Assembly (NCBI GenBank): GCA_038521865.1
Contig: JBCBKO010000001.1
Span: forward strand, 868,001-932,000
DNA length: 64,000 bases
Origin: CALBPI01 sp038521865
GTDB lineage: Bacteria > Pseudomonadota > Gammaproteobacteria > Steroidobacterales > Woeseiaceae
Reading direction: 5' to 3'
Part shown: positions 17,390-25,475 of the stretch, piece after piece
Position numbering within the stretch: the first letter of the stretch is position 1
Layout of the letters: each line of letters starts with the position of its first letter
The notes under the pieces: generated by a model
What the model was told of the DNA's origin: nothing
Database searches by the model: none
The model's input: only the letters and a program-made list of their open reading frames with translations
Program-made: the position numbers and the translations under genes

Positions 17390-18854
17390 TCTGCTGCGAT
17401 TGCTAGCCCTCGGCGGGCTTGCCGCGGCGACCGGCTGCGGCGGCAAACAACGCGGCGTTTCAGTCCATTCAATCGCGGACCTGGATTGCATCGACCAGCA
17501 TGATCTCGTGATCACCGGGGAGCTCACTGCGCAAGAGCTTGTCGCCGCTGCGATCGACCGCATTGACGTGGTCAACAAACAGTTAAATGCGGTGGTAACT
17601 CGGGACGATGATCGAGCCCTCTCGCGGGCACAGGTTGCCGAGGGGGCGCTTGCAGGTGTGCCCTACCTGCTGAAAGATCTGAATCCGTACCGCGATATGC
17701 GCACCACTTTCGGCTCCGCACTTTATCGCGATCGAATCACTACCGAGCAGACGCCGTACACCGATCGTATCGATGGGTCCGGGCTGGTTGTCATTGGCAA
17801 AACGAACACGCCAGAGTTTGGCCTGCTCCCTTCAACGTCACCGAAGCTTCATGGGCCGACGCGCAATCCATGGAATACCGATCACACGCCTGGCGGGTCG
17901 AGCGGTGGTGCGGCCGCTGCCGTGGCATCCCGAATGGTGCCAGCCGCACAGGCCAGTGACGGCGGTGGGTCGATTCGAATACCCGCCGCTCAGTGCGGGT
18001 TGTTTGGGTTGAAGCCGTCGATCGGCCGTTTTCCTGATCAAGGCCACAGCGCGCAAGCCTGGCCGATTTCTGTAAAGCACGCACTCACCCGCTCTGTGCG
18101 CGACAGCGCGCTGATCCTTGCACTTACCGAACAGACGGAAGGCGGACCGCTACTGCCTGTCGGTTTTGTGACTCGAGAGAGAACGAAACCACTGCGAATC
18201 GCGCTCAGCCTGACTACGGCGTCAGGACCTGCGGCACCTGAGATTGCGGATGCGATTCGAGCGACGGCGCGTGTACTGACCACACTCGGACATGAAATCA
18301 TCGAGACGGAGGAGACTCCGCATGCGAATGCGGAGCTCGCTGGGCACCTGTTTACGCTCTGGGGTGCAGGGGTTTTCCCCATCGTCCAGCAAATCGCCGA
18401 ACAGACCGGTGGTGATGTGTTGGCAACAGGTTTACTGGAGCCGGCAACAATCACGCTGGCGGAGCGTTACGGAAAACTTCCTGCTTCAGCGATGGACAAT
18501 GCGCTCGCCTTTTTTCGCCTGTATCAACGCGAGGTCGCAGAGTTCTTTGATATGTACGATGCGTGGCTTTCCCCGGTGACGGGCACAACCGCGCCAGAAA
18601 TCGGTCATCTGGATCCAGCGCTCGATTTTGATCTGCTTTCCGAGCGAGTAACCGAGTTTGCGAGTTTCACAGCTACTCACAACGTTGCCGGCACACCGGC
18701 GATGTCGGTTCCAGCGGGACGCAGCGAATCAGGTTTACCTATCGGTGCACAGCTCTCCACCGCGATCGATGGTGATGCTGCGCTTTTGCAACTGGCCTAC
18801 CAACTTGAGGAAGCAGCACCGTGGCGGGACGCGCTACCACCGGTGCATGCCTGA
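17376..18854 (+). CDS. Exported amidase-signature lipoprotein
   Basis: 492 residues from GTG 17376. The N terminus combines a twin-arginine-like HRRDLLRLL with a lipobox AATGC (Cys21), suggesting a Tat-exported lipoprotein. The amidase signature is complete: Lys100 (YLLKDL), cis-Ser175 in TPGGSSGGAAAAV and Ser199 in ASDGGGSIRIPAAQ form the Ser-cisSer-Lys triad. Such enzymes hydrolyse carboxamides; the natural substrate cannot be predicted. The start overlaps the flavin reductase-like gene by 14 bases, and a small membrane protein follows after six. Confidence 0.88.
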   Translation: MHRRDLLRLLALGGLAAATGCGGKQRGVSVHSIADLDCIDQHDLVITGELTAQELVAAAIDRIDVVNKQLNAVVTRDDDRALSRAQVAEGALAGVPYLLKDLNPYRDMRTTFGSALYRDRITTEQTPYTDRIDGSGLVVIGKTNTPEFGLLPSTSPKLHGPTRNPWNTDHTPGGSSGGAAAAVASRMVPAAQASDGGGSIRIPAAQCGLFGLKPSIGRFPDQGHSAQAWPISVKHALTRSVRDSALILALTEQTEGGPLLPVGFVTRERTKPLRIALSLTTASGPAAPEIADAIRATARVLTTLGHEIIETEETPHANAELAGHLFTLWGAGVFPIVQQIAEQTGGDVLATGLLEPATITLAERYGKLPASAMDNALAFFRLYQREVAEFFDMYDAWLSPVTGTTAPEIGHLDPALDFDLLSERVTEFASFTATHNVAGTPAMSVPAGRSESGLPIGAQLSTAIDGDAALLQLAYQLEEAAPWRDALPPVHA

Positions 18855-18860
18855 GACGTT

Positions 18861-19379
18861 ATGGACAAAACCAACCTCAGTAACATCACCCCGCTGAAGG
18901 CTCCGCGCAAAACGCTCCAGTTCCGCCGAGCCTGGCGTCAATATTCGCTGCGCTATGGTGACGCCATGCTCGCCATTGAAGCGAGAATGGGTAGGCAACA
19001 ACGCGTAGAACGTCATGACCTGTTGCTTCTAAACCCCCTGTTTGTTTTTGAAGCCTACGATCTCTCAGTACTTCACCATCCGTGTCGTCACTTTTTGCTG
19101 ACGCTCGCGTTGGCGGCGATCGTGCATTTCTCGGCATTCAGTTCAGACCTGCCGCTACTCGCGCCTGCGCTTTCCCTTCTCAGCCTGTATTGGTTGGTTC
19201 GGATGATTCACCTGTGGCGGGACAACGGACCGAGGACCGTTATCTGCGACACGAGTGGCAACACCGTGGTGGAGATTCCGCATGGGGCGGTCGATGAGTC
19301 ATTGAGATTAGGGTTCGAATCGGGACTTCGAAAAAACATAGAGACGCGCGACGCCCGTTGGCATAACGGGGAGCTCTAG
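18861..19379 (+). CDS. Small two-helix membrane protein, unknown function
   Basis: 172 residues without a family I recognise. A basic N-terminal region (RAWRQYSLRYGD, RMGRQQRVERHD) precedes two hydrophobic helices near residues 78-95 and 98-120 (LPLLAPALSLLSLYWLVR). The tail is short and soluble, with a beta-strand pair. It sits between the amidase and prpB on the same strand with spacings of 6 and 22 bases, so it is probably in one operon. Confidence 0.6.
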   Translation: MDKTNLSNITPLKAPRKTLQFRRAWRQYSLRYGDAMLAIEARMGRQQRVERHDLLLLNPLFVFEAYDLSVLHHPCRHFLLTLALAAIVHFSAFSSDLPLLAPALSLLSLYWLVRMIHLWRDNGPRTVICDTSGNTVVEIPHGAVDESLRLGFESGLRKNIETRDARWHNGEL

Positions 19380-19401
19380 CGCGCACAAGGAGGACAACAC
19401 C

Positions 19402-20289
19402 ATGAGCAACACAAGCGCAGGTGCACGCTTCAGGGCAGCACTTGAGGCGGAACAACCGCTGCAAATCGTCGGCGCGATCAACGCCTACGCCGCGATGATG
19501 GCAACGGCCACTGGGTTCCGTGCAATCTATCTTTCAGGTGCCGGTGTCGCCAATGCGAGCTATGGGCTGCCGGATCTCGGCATGACCTCTTTGGACAACG
19601 TGCTGGAGGATGCGCGTCGAATCACAGCCGCGACACCAACGCCGTTACTGGTCGACATCGACACCGGCTGGGGCGGCGCGTTCAATATCGCACGGACGAT
19701 CCGAGAAATGACGGCGGCAGGTGTTGCAGCCGTGCACATCGAAGACCAGGTGGGTCAGAAACGCTGCGGCCACAGACCGAACAAGTCGCTCGTGAGCGCC
19801 GACGAAATGACCGATCGGATCAAGGCTGCTGTCGACGCAAAGACGGACGAGGATTTTGTGGTCATGGCCAGAACCGACGCGCTTGCGGTGGAGGGCATGG
19901 AGCCAATGCTGGAACGTATCCATCGATATCAAGAAGCAGGCGCCGACGCGATTTTCGCTGAAGCAATGACCGATATCGAGCTATACCGGAAAGTAACCGA
20001 GACCGTTCAGATTCCCGTGCTCGCGAATCTGACCGAGTTCGGTATGACTCCACTGTACACCATCGACGAGCTGAAATCGGTGGGTATCCGAATGGCGCTT
20101 TATCCGTTGTCTGCCTTTCGCGCCATGAATCTTGCGGCACTGAAAATATTCCGCGAGATCAGAGAACGCGGCACGCAGGTCGATGCGCTGTCGCAGATGC
20201 AGACGCGCGAGGAACTCTATGAGTTTCTCGACTACCACGCATGCGAAGAGAAACTGGACGCCTTGTTTGGCTCAAACGATCAAGGCTGA
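19402..20289 (+). CDS. prpB: Methylisocitrate lyase
   Basis: 295 residues, the normal length. The active-site loop KRCGHRPNK (about 119-127) with its Cys base, the metal site DIDTGWGG and EDQ, and VARTD-like MARTDAL are all present and separate PrpB from isocitrate lyase. It splits 2-methylisocitrate into pyruvate and succinate, the last step of the methylcitrate cycle for propionyl-CoA. A strong AAGGAGG lies 12 bases upstream of the ATG. First of three consecutive prp genes. Confidence 0.96.
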   Translation: MSNTSAGARFRAALEAEQPLQIVGAINAYAAMMATATGFRAIYLSGAGVANASYGLPDLGMTSLDNVLEDARRITAATPTPLLVDIDTGWGGAFNIARTIREMTAAGVAAVHIEDQVGQKRCGHRPNKSLVSADEMTDRIKAAVDAKTDEDFVVMARTDALAVEGMEPMLERIHRYQEAGADAIFAEAMTDIELYRKVTETVQIPVLANLTEFGMTPLYTIDELKSVGIRMALYPLSAFRAMNLAALKIFREIRERGTQVDALSQMQTREELYEFLDYHACEEKLDALFGSNDQG

Positions 20290-20322
20290 TATTCACACAA
20301 TTCATGCAGAACTGAGAAGACT

Positions 20323-21453
20323 ATGGTTGATAAGAAACTTGGTGGCGCAGGACTTCGGGGTCAAAGCGCCGGTGAGACACGGTTGTGTACTGTCGGGAAA
20401 TCCGGCAGCGGACTCACGTATTGCGGTTATGACATCAGCGAACTCGCGGAGCACTCGACATTTGAGGAAGTCGCCTGGCTGTTGTTCCACGGTGAACTTC
20501 CTTCAGCCGCGGAACTCGCTGGGTACAAGGAAAAACTGTCCGGACTTCGGAAGCTGCCGATAGCGTTACGCGAGGTGCTCGAGCGTATTCCTGCATCAGC
20601 ACATCCGATGGACGTGATGCGAACCGGTTGCTCGATGCTCGGCAACCTCGAGCCAGAACACAGCTTCGAGGATCAGCAAGACATCGCGGACCGCCTTCTG
20701 GCCACCCTGCCCGGCATCATCGCCTACTGGTATCGGTTCTCGCATGACGGCGTGCGCGTTGACACAGAAGTAGAAGCCGAAAATATCGCCGAACACTTCC
20801 TGACTTTGCTTCACGGACAGACGCCTGAAGCACTGCACAAACGCGTGATGGACGTGTCACTAATTCTGTATGCCGAACACGAGTTCAACGCATCCACCTT
20901 TACGGCTCGAGTATGTGCATCAACTTTGTCGGACATGCACTCGTGCGTCACCGGCGCAATCGGCTCGCTGCGCGGTCCGCTGCACGGTGGTGCCAACGAA
21001 GCGGCGATGGAATTGATCGATGGCTTCTCGAGCGTTGACGATGCGAAGTCCGGAATCCTCGGCATGCTCGAGCGCAAGGACAAGATCATGGGCTTTGGTC
21101 ACGCCGTCTACAGAGAGAGTGACCCCAGAAACGCACTCATCAAACGCTGGTCAAAAGCACTATCGGATGCGGTCGGCGACGACAGGCTGTTTGCGATTTC
21201 CGAAGCGATTGAAACGCTGATGTGGGATGAGAAAAAGCTGTTTCCAAACGCCGACTTCTTCCACGCCTCCGCTTATCGCTTCATGCAGATTCCCACAAAA
21301 CTGTTCACACCCATTTTCGTGATGTCGCGAACCAGTGGGTGGACAGCGCATGTGATGGAGCAACGCAGCAACAATCGAATCATCCGCCCGAGTGCCGACT
21401 ATGTCGGTCCGGACGCACGCAGTTACGTACCGCTCGATAAACGATCGAGTTAA
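20323..21453 (+). CDS. prpC: 2-Methylcitrate synthase
   Basis: 376 residues of the citrate synthase superfamily, with the short N terminus typical of PrpC. Active-site His residues in GPLHGGANEA and GFGHAVYRESDPRN and the following Asp in the PNADFFHASAY region are visible. It condenses propionyl-CoA with oxaloacetate to 2-methylcitrate. ATG at 20323, 33 bases after prpB; prpD begins 12 bases later. Confidence 0.95.
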   Translation: MVDKKLGGAGLRGQSAGETRLCTVGKSGSGLTYCGYDISELAEHSTFEEVAWLLFHGELPSAAELAGYKEKLSGLRKLPIALREVLERIPASAHPMDVMRTGCSMLGNLEPEHSFEDQQDIADRLLATLPGIIAYWYRFSHDGVRVDTEVEAENIAEHFLTLLHGQTPEALHKRVMDVSLILYAEHEFNASTFTARVCASTLSDMHSCVTGAIGSLRGPLHGGANEAAMELIDGFSSVDDAKSGILGMLERKDKIMGFGHAVYRESDPRNALIKRWSKALSDAVGDDRLFAISEAIETLMWDEKKLFPNADFFHASAYRFMQIPTKLFTPIFVMSRTSGWTAHVMEQRSNNRIIRPSADYVGPDARSYVPLDKRSS

Positions 21454-21465
21454 CAGGAAACACTA

Positions 21466-22911
21466 ATGAGTAATCGAGTAGAGACCAACGTTCGACCGGA
21501 TCCCGATCAGGAGCTGGTCGCCATCGCCGACTACGTCGCGAACGCCGAAATCGACAGCGAACTCGCCTATACGACCGCGCGCCATTGCCTGATGGACACG
21601 CTCGGCTGTGGATTCCTCGCGTTGTCATTCCCCGAGTGTGCAAAACACATCGGCCCCATCGTACCCGGCACTGTCGTGCCTGGCGGTGCGAGAGTACCCG
21701 GAACGCAACACGTTATGGACCCGGTGAAGGCCGCTTGGGACATCGGCTGCATGATTCGTTGGCTGGATTTCAACGATACCTGGTTGGCCGCCGAGTGGGG
21801 TCACCCGTCTGACAATCTTGGCGGTATTCTCGCGGTTGCTGATTTCCTGAGTCGACAACGCGTGGCTGCAGGTGAAGCACCGCTGACCATGCGCGATGTG
21901 CTCACTGCAATGATCAAGGCACACGAAATTCAGGGCGTACTCGCGCTCGACAACAGCTTCAATAGAGTGGGTCTCGACCATATACTGTTAGTGCGTGTCG
22001 CCTCAACGGCGGTGGTCACCAAGATGCTCGGCGGCAATCGCGACCAGATTATTGATGCTCTCTCTCATGCTTGGGTGGATGGCTCGAGCCTTCGAACCTA
22101 CCGGCACGCGCCGAATGCAGGTCCGAGAAAGTCCTGGGCTGCCGGCGACGCAACCAGTCGAGCTGTGCGACTTGCCATGCTCGTGATGAAAGGTGAAATC
22201 GGTTATCCGAGCGTACTGACCGCACCGACCTGGGGCTTCTACGACGTGTCATTCAAGGGTAACCAGTTCTCCTTCCAACGCCCGTTCGGCAGCTACGTAA
22301 TGGAGCAGGTGCTCTTCAAGATCTCGTTCCCGGCGGAATTCCATGCACAAACCGCGGTCGAGGCCGCCGTTCGCCTGCACCCGGCCGTTCACAATCGTAT
22401 CGATGAAGTCGACCGTATCGTTTTGACTACCCATGAGTCTGCTATTCGCATCATCTCGAAGGAAGGCAAGCTGAACAATCCGGCAGATCGCGATCACTGC
22501 CTGCAATACATGGCCGCGATCGGCCTCTTGAAAGGCAACCTTGTTGCAGAGGACTACGAGGACGATGTAGCGGCAGACCCGCGTGTGGACGCACTACGCG
22601 AGCTGATGGTCGTTGAGGAAGACGAGCGCTACAGTCGCGAGTATCACGAACCGGATAAGCGCTCGATCGCAAATGCCATGCAAGTGTTCTTCAAGGACGG
22701 TAGCAAGACGGACCGCATCGAGATCGAATACCCGATTGGCCACAAGCGCCGGCGAGAAGAAGGTATACCCGTACTTGAGGCAAAGTTCGCGCGTAACCTC
22801 GCGACCCGCTTTCCGGCGGCGCAGACCGCACGCATCATCGAGATATGCTCCGATCAGTCCACACTTGAAGCGACTCCAGTCAACGAATTTGTTGACGCAA
22901 TGACCATCTGA
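21466..22911 (+). CDS. prpD: 2-Methylcitrate dehydratase
   Basis: 481 residues of the MmgE/PrpD family. The N-terminal motif RHCLMDTLGCGFLAL, WLDFNDTWLAAEWGHPSDNLG around residues 100-120, and SFPAEFHAQTA in the middle are characteristic. It dehydrates 2-methylcitrate to 2-methyl-cis-aconitate, which aconitase rehydrates. It uses the PrpD rather than the AcnD/PrpF version of the cycle. No PrpR-type regulator is next to the operon. A rho-independent terminator follows 55 bases downstream. Confidence 0.95.
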   Translation: MSNRVETNVRPDPDQELVAIADYVANAEIDSELAYTTARHCLMDTLGCGFLALSFPECAKHIGPIVPGTVVPGGARVPGTQHVMDPVKAAWDIGCMIRWLDFNDTWLAAEWGHPSDNLGGILAVADFLSRQRVAAGEAPLTMRDVLTAMIKAHEIQGVLALDNSFNRVGLDHILLVRVASTAVVTKMLGGNRDQIIDALSHAWVDGSSLRTYRHAPNAGPRKSWAAGDATSRAVRLAMLVMKGEIGYPSVLTAPTWGFYDVSFKGNQFSFQRPFGSYVMEQVLFKISFPAEFHAQTAVEAAVRLHPAVHNRIDEVDRIVLTTHESAIRIISKEGKLNNPADRDHCLQYMAAIGLLKGNLVAEDYEDDVAADPRVDALRELMVVEEDERYSREYHEPDKRSIANAMQVFFKDGSKTDRIEIEYPIGHKRRREEGIPVLEAKFARNLATRFPAAQTARIIEICSDQSTLEATPVNEFVDAMTI

Positions 22912-22965
22912 TCCGCAGAGCTGTCGGTGTGGGTTTACGCATAAGTTGCGACTAGCAAAACCACT

Positions 22966-23016
22966 TAGCCCAGAGACACCCCTTTCCAGGTTCTTGTCTC
23001 TGGGCTATTTTCTTGC
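22966..23016 (+). terminator. Rho-independent terminator after prpD
   Basis: A perfect 12-base inverted repeat (AGCCCAGAGACA at 22967-22978 and its complement at 22995-23006), extendable by one T-A pair, with a 16-base loop, followed by ATTTTCTT. It closes the operon containing prpB, prpC and prpD. Confidence 0.9.
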
Positions 23017-23093
23017 GTATCGACAGTGTTTAGATCGTTTTGTCGCTTAACGGCAGATCCTTTCTTAGCCAGCCGCTCCTATGGTACGAGAGC

Positions 23094-23125
23094 GAATGTC
23101 GGCATTCGGCCAATAGCGGTCACTC
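23094..23125. repeat. Possible copy of a dispersed intergenic repeat
   Basis: The stretch begins GAATGTCGGCATTC, with five-base inverted arms, and continues with GGCCAATAGCGGTCAC. From memory, sequences of this form (reverse reading TGACCGCTATTGGCC) recur between genes in many proteobacteria. No second copy was seen in this window, so the assignment is tentative. Confidence 0.35.
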
Positions 23126-23197
23126 ATTTTCAGGTCTGATTAGACCGAAAAATCGCAGCAGGTCAGGCACAAGAAAACACTACGAGAGCATCTGATC

Positions 23198-23707
23198 TCA
23201 AAAGGATAGTAGAGCGAGCCTATAGTGCCATCCACCAGCCGTCGGGTGATTGACGTAGCATTCCACTGGTCGTTCAAGTTTCTGTATTCGATTGCAATCC
23301 ACTACACCGGGTTTCCTCCGGGTGCTTTCGAGGAAAACAAAGTCAAAATGATCTTTATCGAGTCTTGATATTGGCAGATCTATCGTAAGGCTTACAGACG
23401 CATTCTCGGAAATGCGTACCGAGAAAACGCTACCGCATTTGATAGCTTCAAGCAGTGCAGTGTTGTCCAGTTCCACCGGCTTCCGTCCACGCGTTTCTAT
23501 CGTGTACGCCTCAGGCTTGCCGCTTGGGTTTATGGTCGTCCCTGGATTCGCTGTAGCGTATTCTTCAATGACCCCAAGACAAACCGCTGATGCGCTTGAA
23601 TGATCATGAATTTGAGACTCAATGGCACTGATAGAACGCCTATCAGACGTGCAGCCACTGGCTAGGAGTAGCACCAAGTAGCTGCAGAGACAGGTTACCC
23701 ATTTCAC
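23198..23707 (-). CDS. Small lipoprotein, unknown function
   Basis: 169 residues from GTG 23707, preferred over an ATG at 23737 because GGAGG lies seven bases before the GTG. A short signal peptide ends in LLASGC, a good lipobox. The mature part has five further Cys residues and no motif I recognise. It lies in the A+T-richer strip after the prp operon, and its codon use (many AT-ending codons) differs from the housekeeping genes around it. Confidence 0.65.
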   Translation of the reverse strand: MKWVTCLCSYLVLLLASGCTSDRRSISAIESQIHDHSSASAVCLGVIEEYATANPGTTINPSGKPEAYTIETRGRKPVELDNTALLEAIKCGSVFSVRISENASVSLTIDLPISRLDKDHFDFVFLESTRRKPGVVDCNRIQKLERPVECYVNHPTAGGWHYRLALLSF

Positions 23708-23829
23708 CGCATGACCTCCGTGACGACTACATTGCACTAGTAAGGCGAAATCGCAGACTCACGTGTCATAAGATACCTCGGACTCCCGTGCTCCACGACA
23801 ATTTGGCGTAGCCAAGCTGTATCGGGTCG

Positions 23830-24128
23830 CTAAACCCCATTTTCCGGTAACCCCAAGACCTCCACCGCAAACAGTCCCAGCACGACTCCGATTAGGAGCC
23901 AAACCCCGGCGCGAGCAGCTTTCCGCTGCAACTGCTTCCCCTTATCGGTCAGAAGATGCGGAAAAAAATGAGGTGAGCGCTGTTCAGTCCCCAAAGATCA
24001 TGCCAACTCTTTGGTGCATCCTCACGCCGGTGCATCGCCATCCAAATTGTGTAGAACGCAACCATCGGTATGCTGACCACCAAAATACCACCAGAAATGA
24101 TTGCAACGAGTACGCTAAGCGCTTCCAC
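23830..24128 (-). pseudogene. Two-helix membrane protein gene with frameshift at a T7 tract
   Basis: GTG at 24128 with GGAGG six bases upstream opens a frame of 59 codons ending in TGA at 23949. It encodes one membrane helix (LSVLVAIISGGILVVSIP) and a WHDLWGLN segment. At a run of seven T (minus strand, 23968-23962) a second frame continues: with one extra T the product would be 99 residues with a second helix (GVWLLIGVVLGLFAVEVL) and end at 23830. Both halves look like one coherent small membrane protein, so this is a one-base deletion, a sequencing error, or a slippage-controlled gene. Homopolymer length is the typical place for each. Confidence 0.6.
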
Positions 24129-24158
24129 AAGATTCCTCCGCGCTAATGACCAGTTGCA

Positions 24159-24281
24159 TCAAACGAGCGGAACAAATTGCTGATCCCACGTCGAATTCCG
24201 AATGTACGGGTGCTCGTCCTCATCATCGATATGCCCGGACCGTCTGAACCAGCACCCAACCCGACACTGAGCCATATGCAT
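24159..24281 (-). CDS. Short ORF, 40 residues, uncertain
   Basis: ATG at 24281 (a second ATG at 24275) opens 40 codons with a protein-like, acidic middle (RSGHIDDEDEHPYIR) and a W/Q-rich end. No good ribosome site is visible. It is directly upstream of the frameshifted membrane gene and could be its small partner or a remnant of a decayed gene. Confidence 0.25.
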   Translation of the reverse strand: MHMAQCRVGCWFRRSGHIDDEDEHPYIRNSTWDQQFVPLV

Positions 24282-24564
24282 AACGGACGGGTTGCTCCAA
24301 CAGTCTATGAACAGAGATGCTTAAAGCTGACGGAAGATGTGTAGAAAAATCAGGCAGAAGAGATCCGGGCCTCGATTCACGGCCAAAACCTGTCACTCCA
24401 GCCTGAACGACCTCACGCGGAATGAGTACGTAAAATCCTTATCGAAGACAGCATCACAATAGGTCAAGCAGGTCAGCACCAGAGTTAGTGCCTTCGGTGC
24501 GGATCTCGATCTGGCGGTTGCCCACTAGATCGTATGACCAGTTTGTCTAGCTAGTAGAGCTAAG
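24282..24564. other. Gene-poor region with possible gene remnants
   Basis: 283 bases without a complete gene. On the minus strand a 30-codon open stretch (24546-24457, ending in TGA at 24454) reads like protein (VGNRQIEIRTEGTNSGAD) but has no start codon. A second short stretch in another frame (YCDAVFDKDFTYSF) overlaps and follows it. Both look like decayed coding sequence. Confidence 0.3.
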
Positions 24565-25176
24565 CTAGCGGGATACCACCTCGAGCGGGAACCAAAACTC
24601 CCCGTCTGCCTTCTCTCGCCAAATTGATTGCAAGACCTTTAGCGGTTCAGAAGTGACCTTTTCTAGGAAGGAAATATAGTCGCTAGCATATTCCTCGATG
24701 TTCTCTGGATCTGCGACGCCTTGGTAGTAGCACTCGTGATCAAAATAAAGGATCGGTTCCGACCCATCGTCAATAGATGATAAGTCCAGGACAATTCTAT
24801 CGCCGGAATCAGAGACAGCACCGATAGGTACAAGGCTTTTGTACCAATCTACAGTTTCCACCGGCATATCTTCTGCCATAGACTCGATCAGCAAGTCTCT
24901 AAATTCGGTTGTCTCCTGCTCTATCTGTTTCACCGAGTACAGTATGAGGCCGGTCTCTATCCGGTCTGGGATAGAGAAGAGTTCTGCCCCGTTCATATAT
25001 GTGAATACCGTTCTCATCGACGCAGGAAACCACCCGGGAATGTAGTCTGCTGCAGCGCCAATCCTACATTCAACAGCAAACAGGCGACCGGCCCGTCCTG
25101 ATTGAGAACCTCTGCAAACAAACGACCAACGCCGCTCAATTAGTGCATTCAAGACGGCTTTCAGACGGGCATGCAT
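24565..25176 (-). CDS. SUKH (SMI1/KNR4)-like protein
   Basis: 203 residues from ATG 25176; a TTG one codon upstream is possible. The order of a Trp-containing N-terminal part, a YMNGAELF segment, then PIGAVSDSGDRIVLDLSS, PILYFDHECYY and a C-terminal YASDYISFLEKV is the SUKH pattern, where the GD turn and final aromatic F-L stretch are the conserved core. SUKH proteins are best known as immunity proteins against polymorphic or nuclease toxins. No toxin gene is seen next to it. Base composition is A+T-richer than its surroundings, which suggests transfer. Confidence 0.65.
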   Translation of the reverse strand: MHARLKAVLNALIERRWSFVCRGSQSGRAGRLFAVECRIGAAADYIPGWFPASMRTVFTYMNGAELFSIPDRIETGLILYSVKQIEQETTEFRDLLIESMAEDMPVETVDWYKSLVPIGAVSDSGDRIVLDLSSIDDGSEPILYFDHECYYQGVADPENIEEYASDYISFLEKVTSEPLKVLQSIWREKADGEFWFPLEVVSR

Positions 25177-25475
25177 CAAGACTTATTGCACCTCGGGTAG
25201 GAATAATGACCACGGATTGATACGGCCTGAGTTCTCTAAATACCTTCCTGCTTGACCACTTTCGTCGGGAGCTGAGAAATATTTCGAGAGGCAGCAATGG
25301 GTCAATTGCAGTCGTCGAGTATATCTCCACCGCGGCCGTCCTAGGTTCGGGTATCGCGCTGTGAGCGGCCGCCGAGTTCAGCAATCATTCCTGACCCGAG
25401 ATCCGTCTGGCGAAAATATCAACTTATGCGCCTCTTCGAGGTGGAATCTCAGCTTAGGGTTCAACCCACCGTCGA
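25177..25475. other. Intergenic region between SUKH and acyl-CoA ligase genes
   Basis: 299 bases. Both flanking genes are on the minus strand, so it should contain the end of the ligase transcript and the promoter for the SUKH gene. I see a weak GGGTT/AACCC hairpin (about 25456-25466) without a T-run and no convincing gene or promoter. Confidence 0.4.

Noticed and set aside
23133..23146. Hairpin GGTCTGATTAGACC considered as a terminator
   Set aside because: No T-run follows it on either strand, and the arms are only five bases.
25136..25384. Minus-strand reading frame of 82 residues upstream of the SUKH gene
   Set aside because: It overlaps the N-terminal coding part of the SUKH gene, has no ribosome site and a random-looking, Ser/Arg-rich composition.
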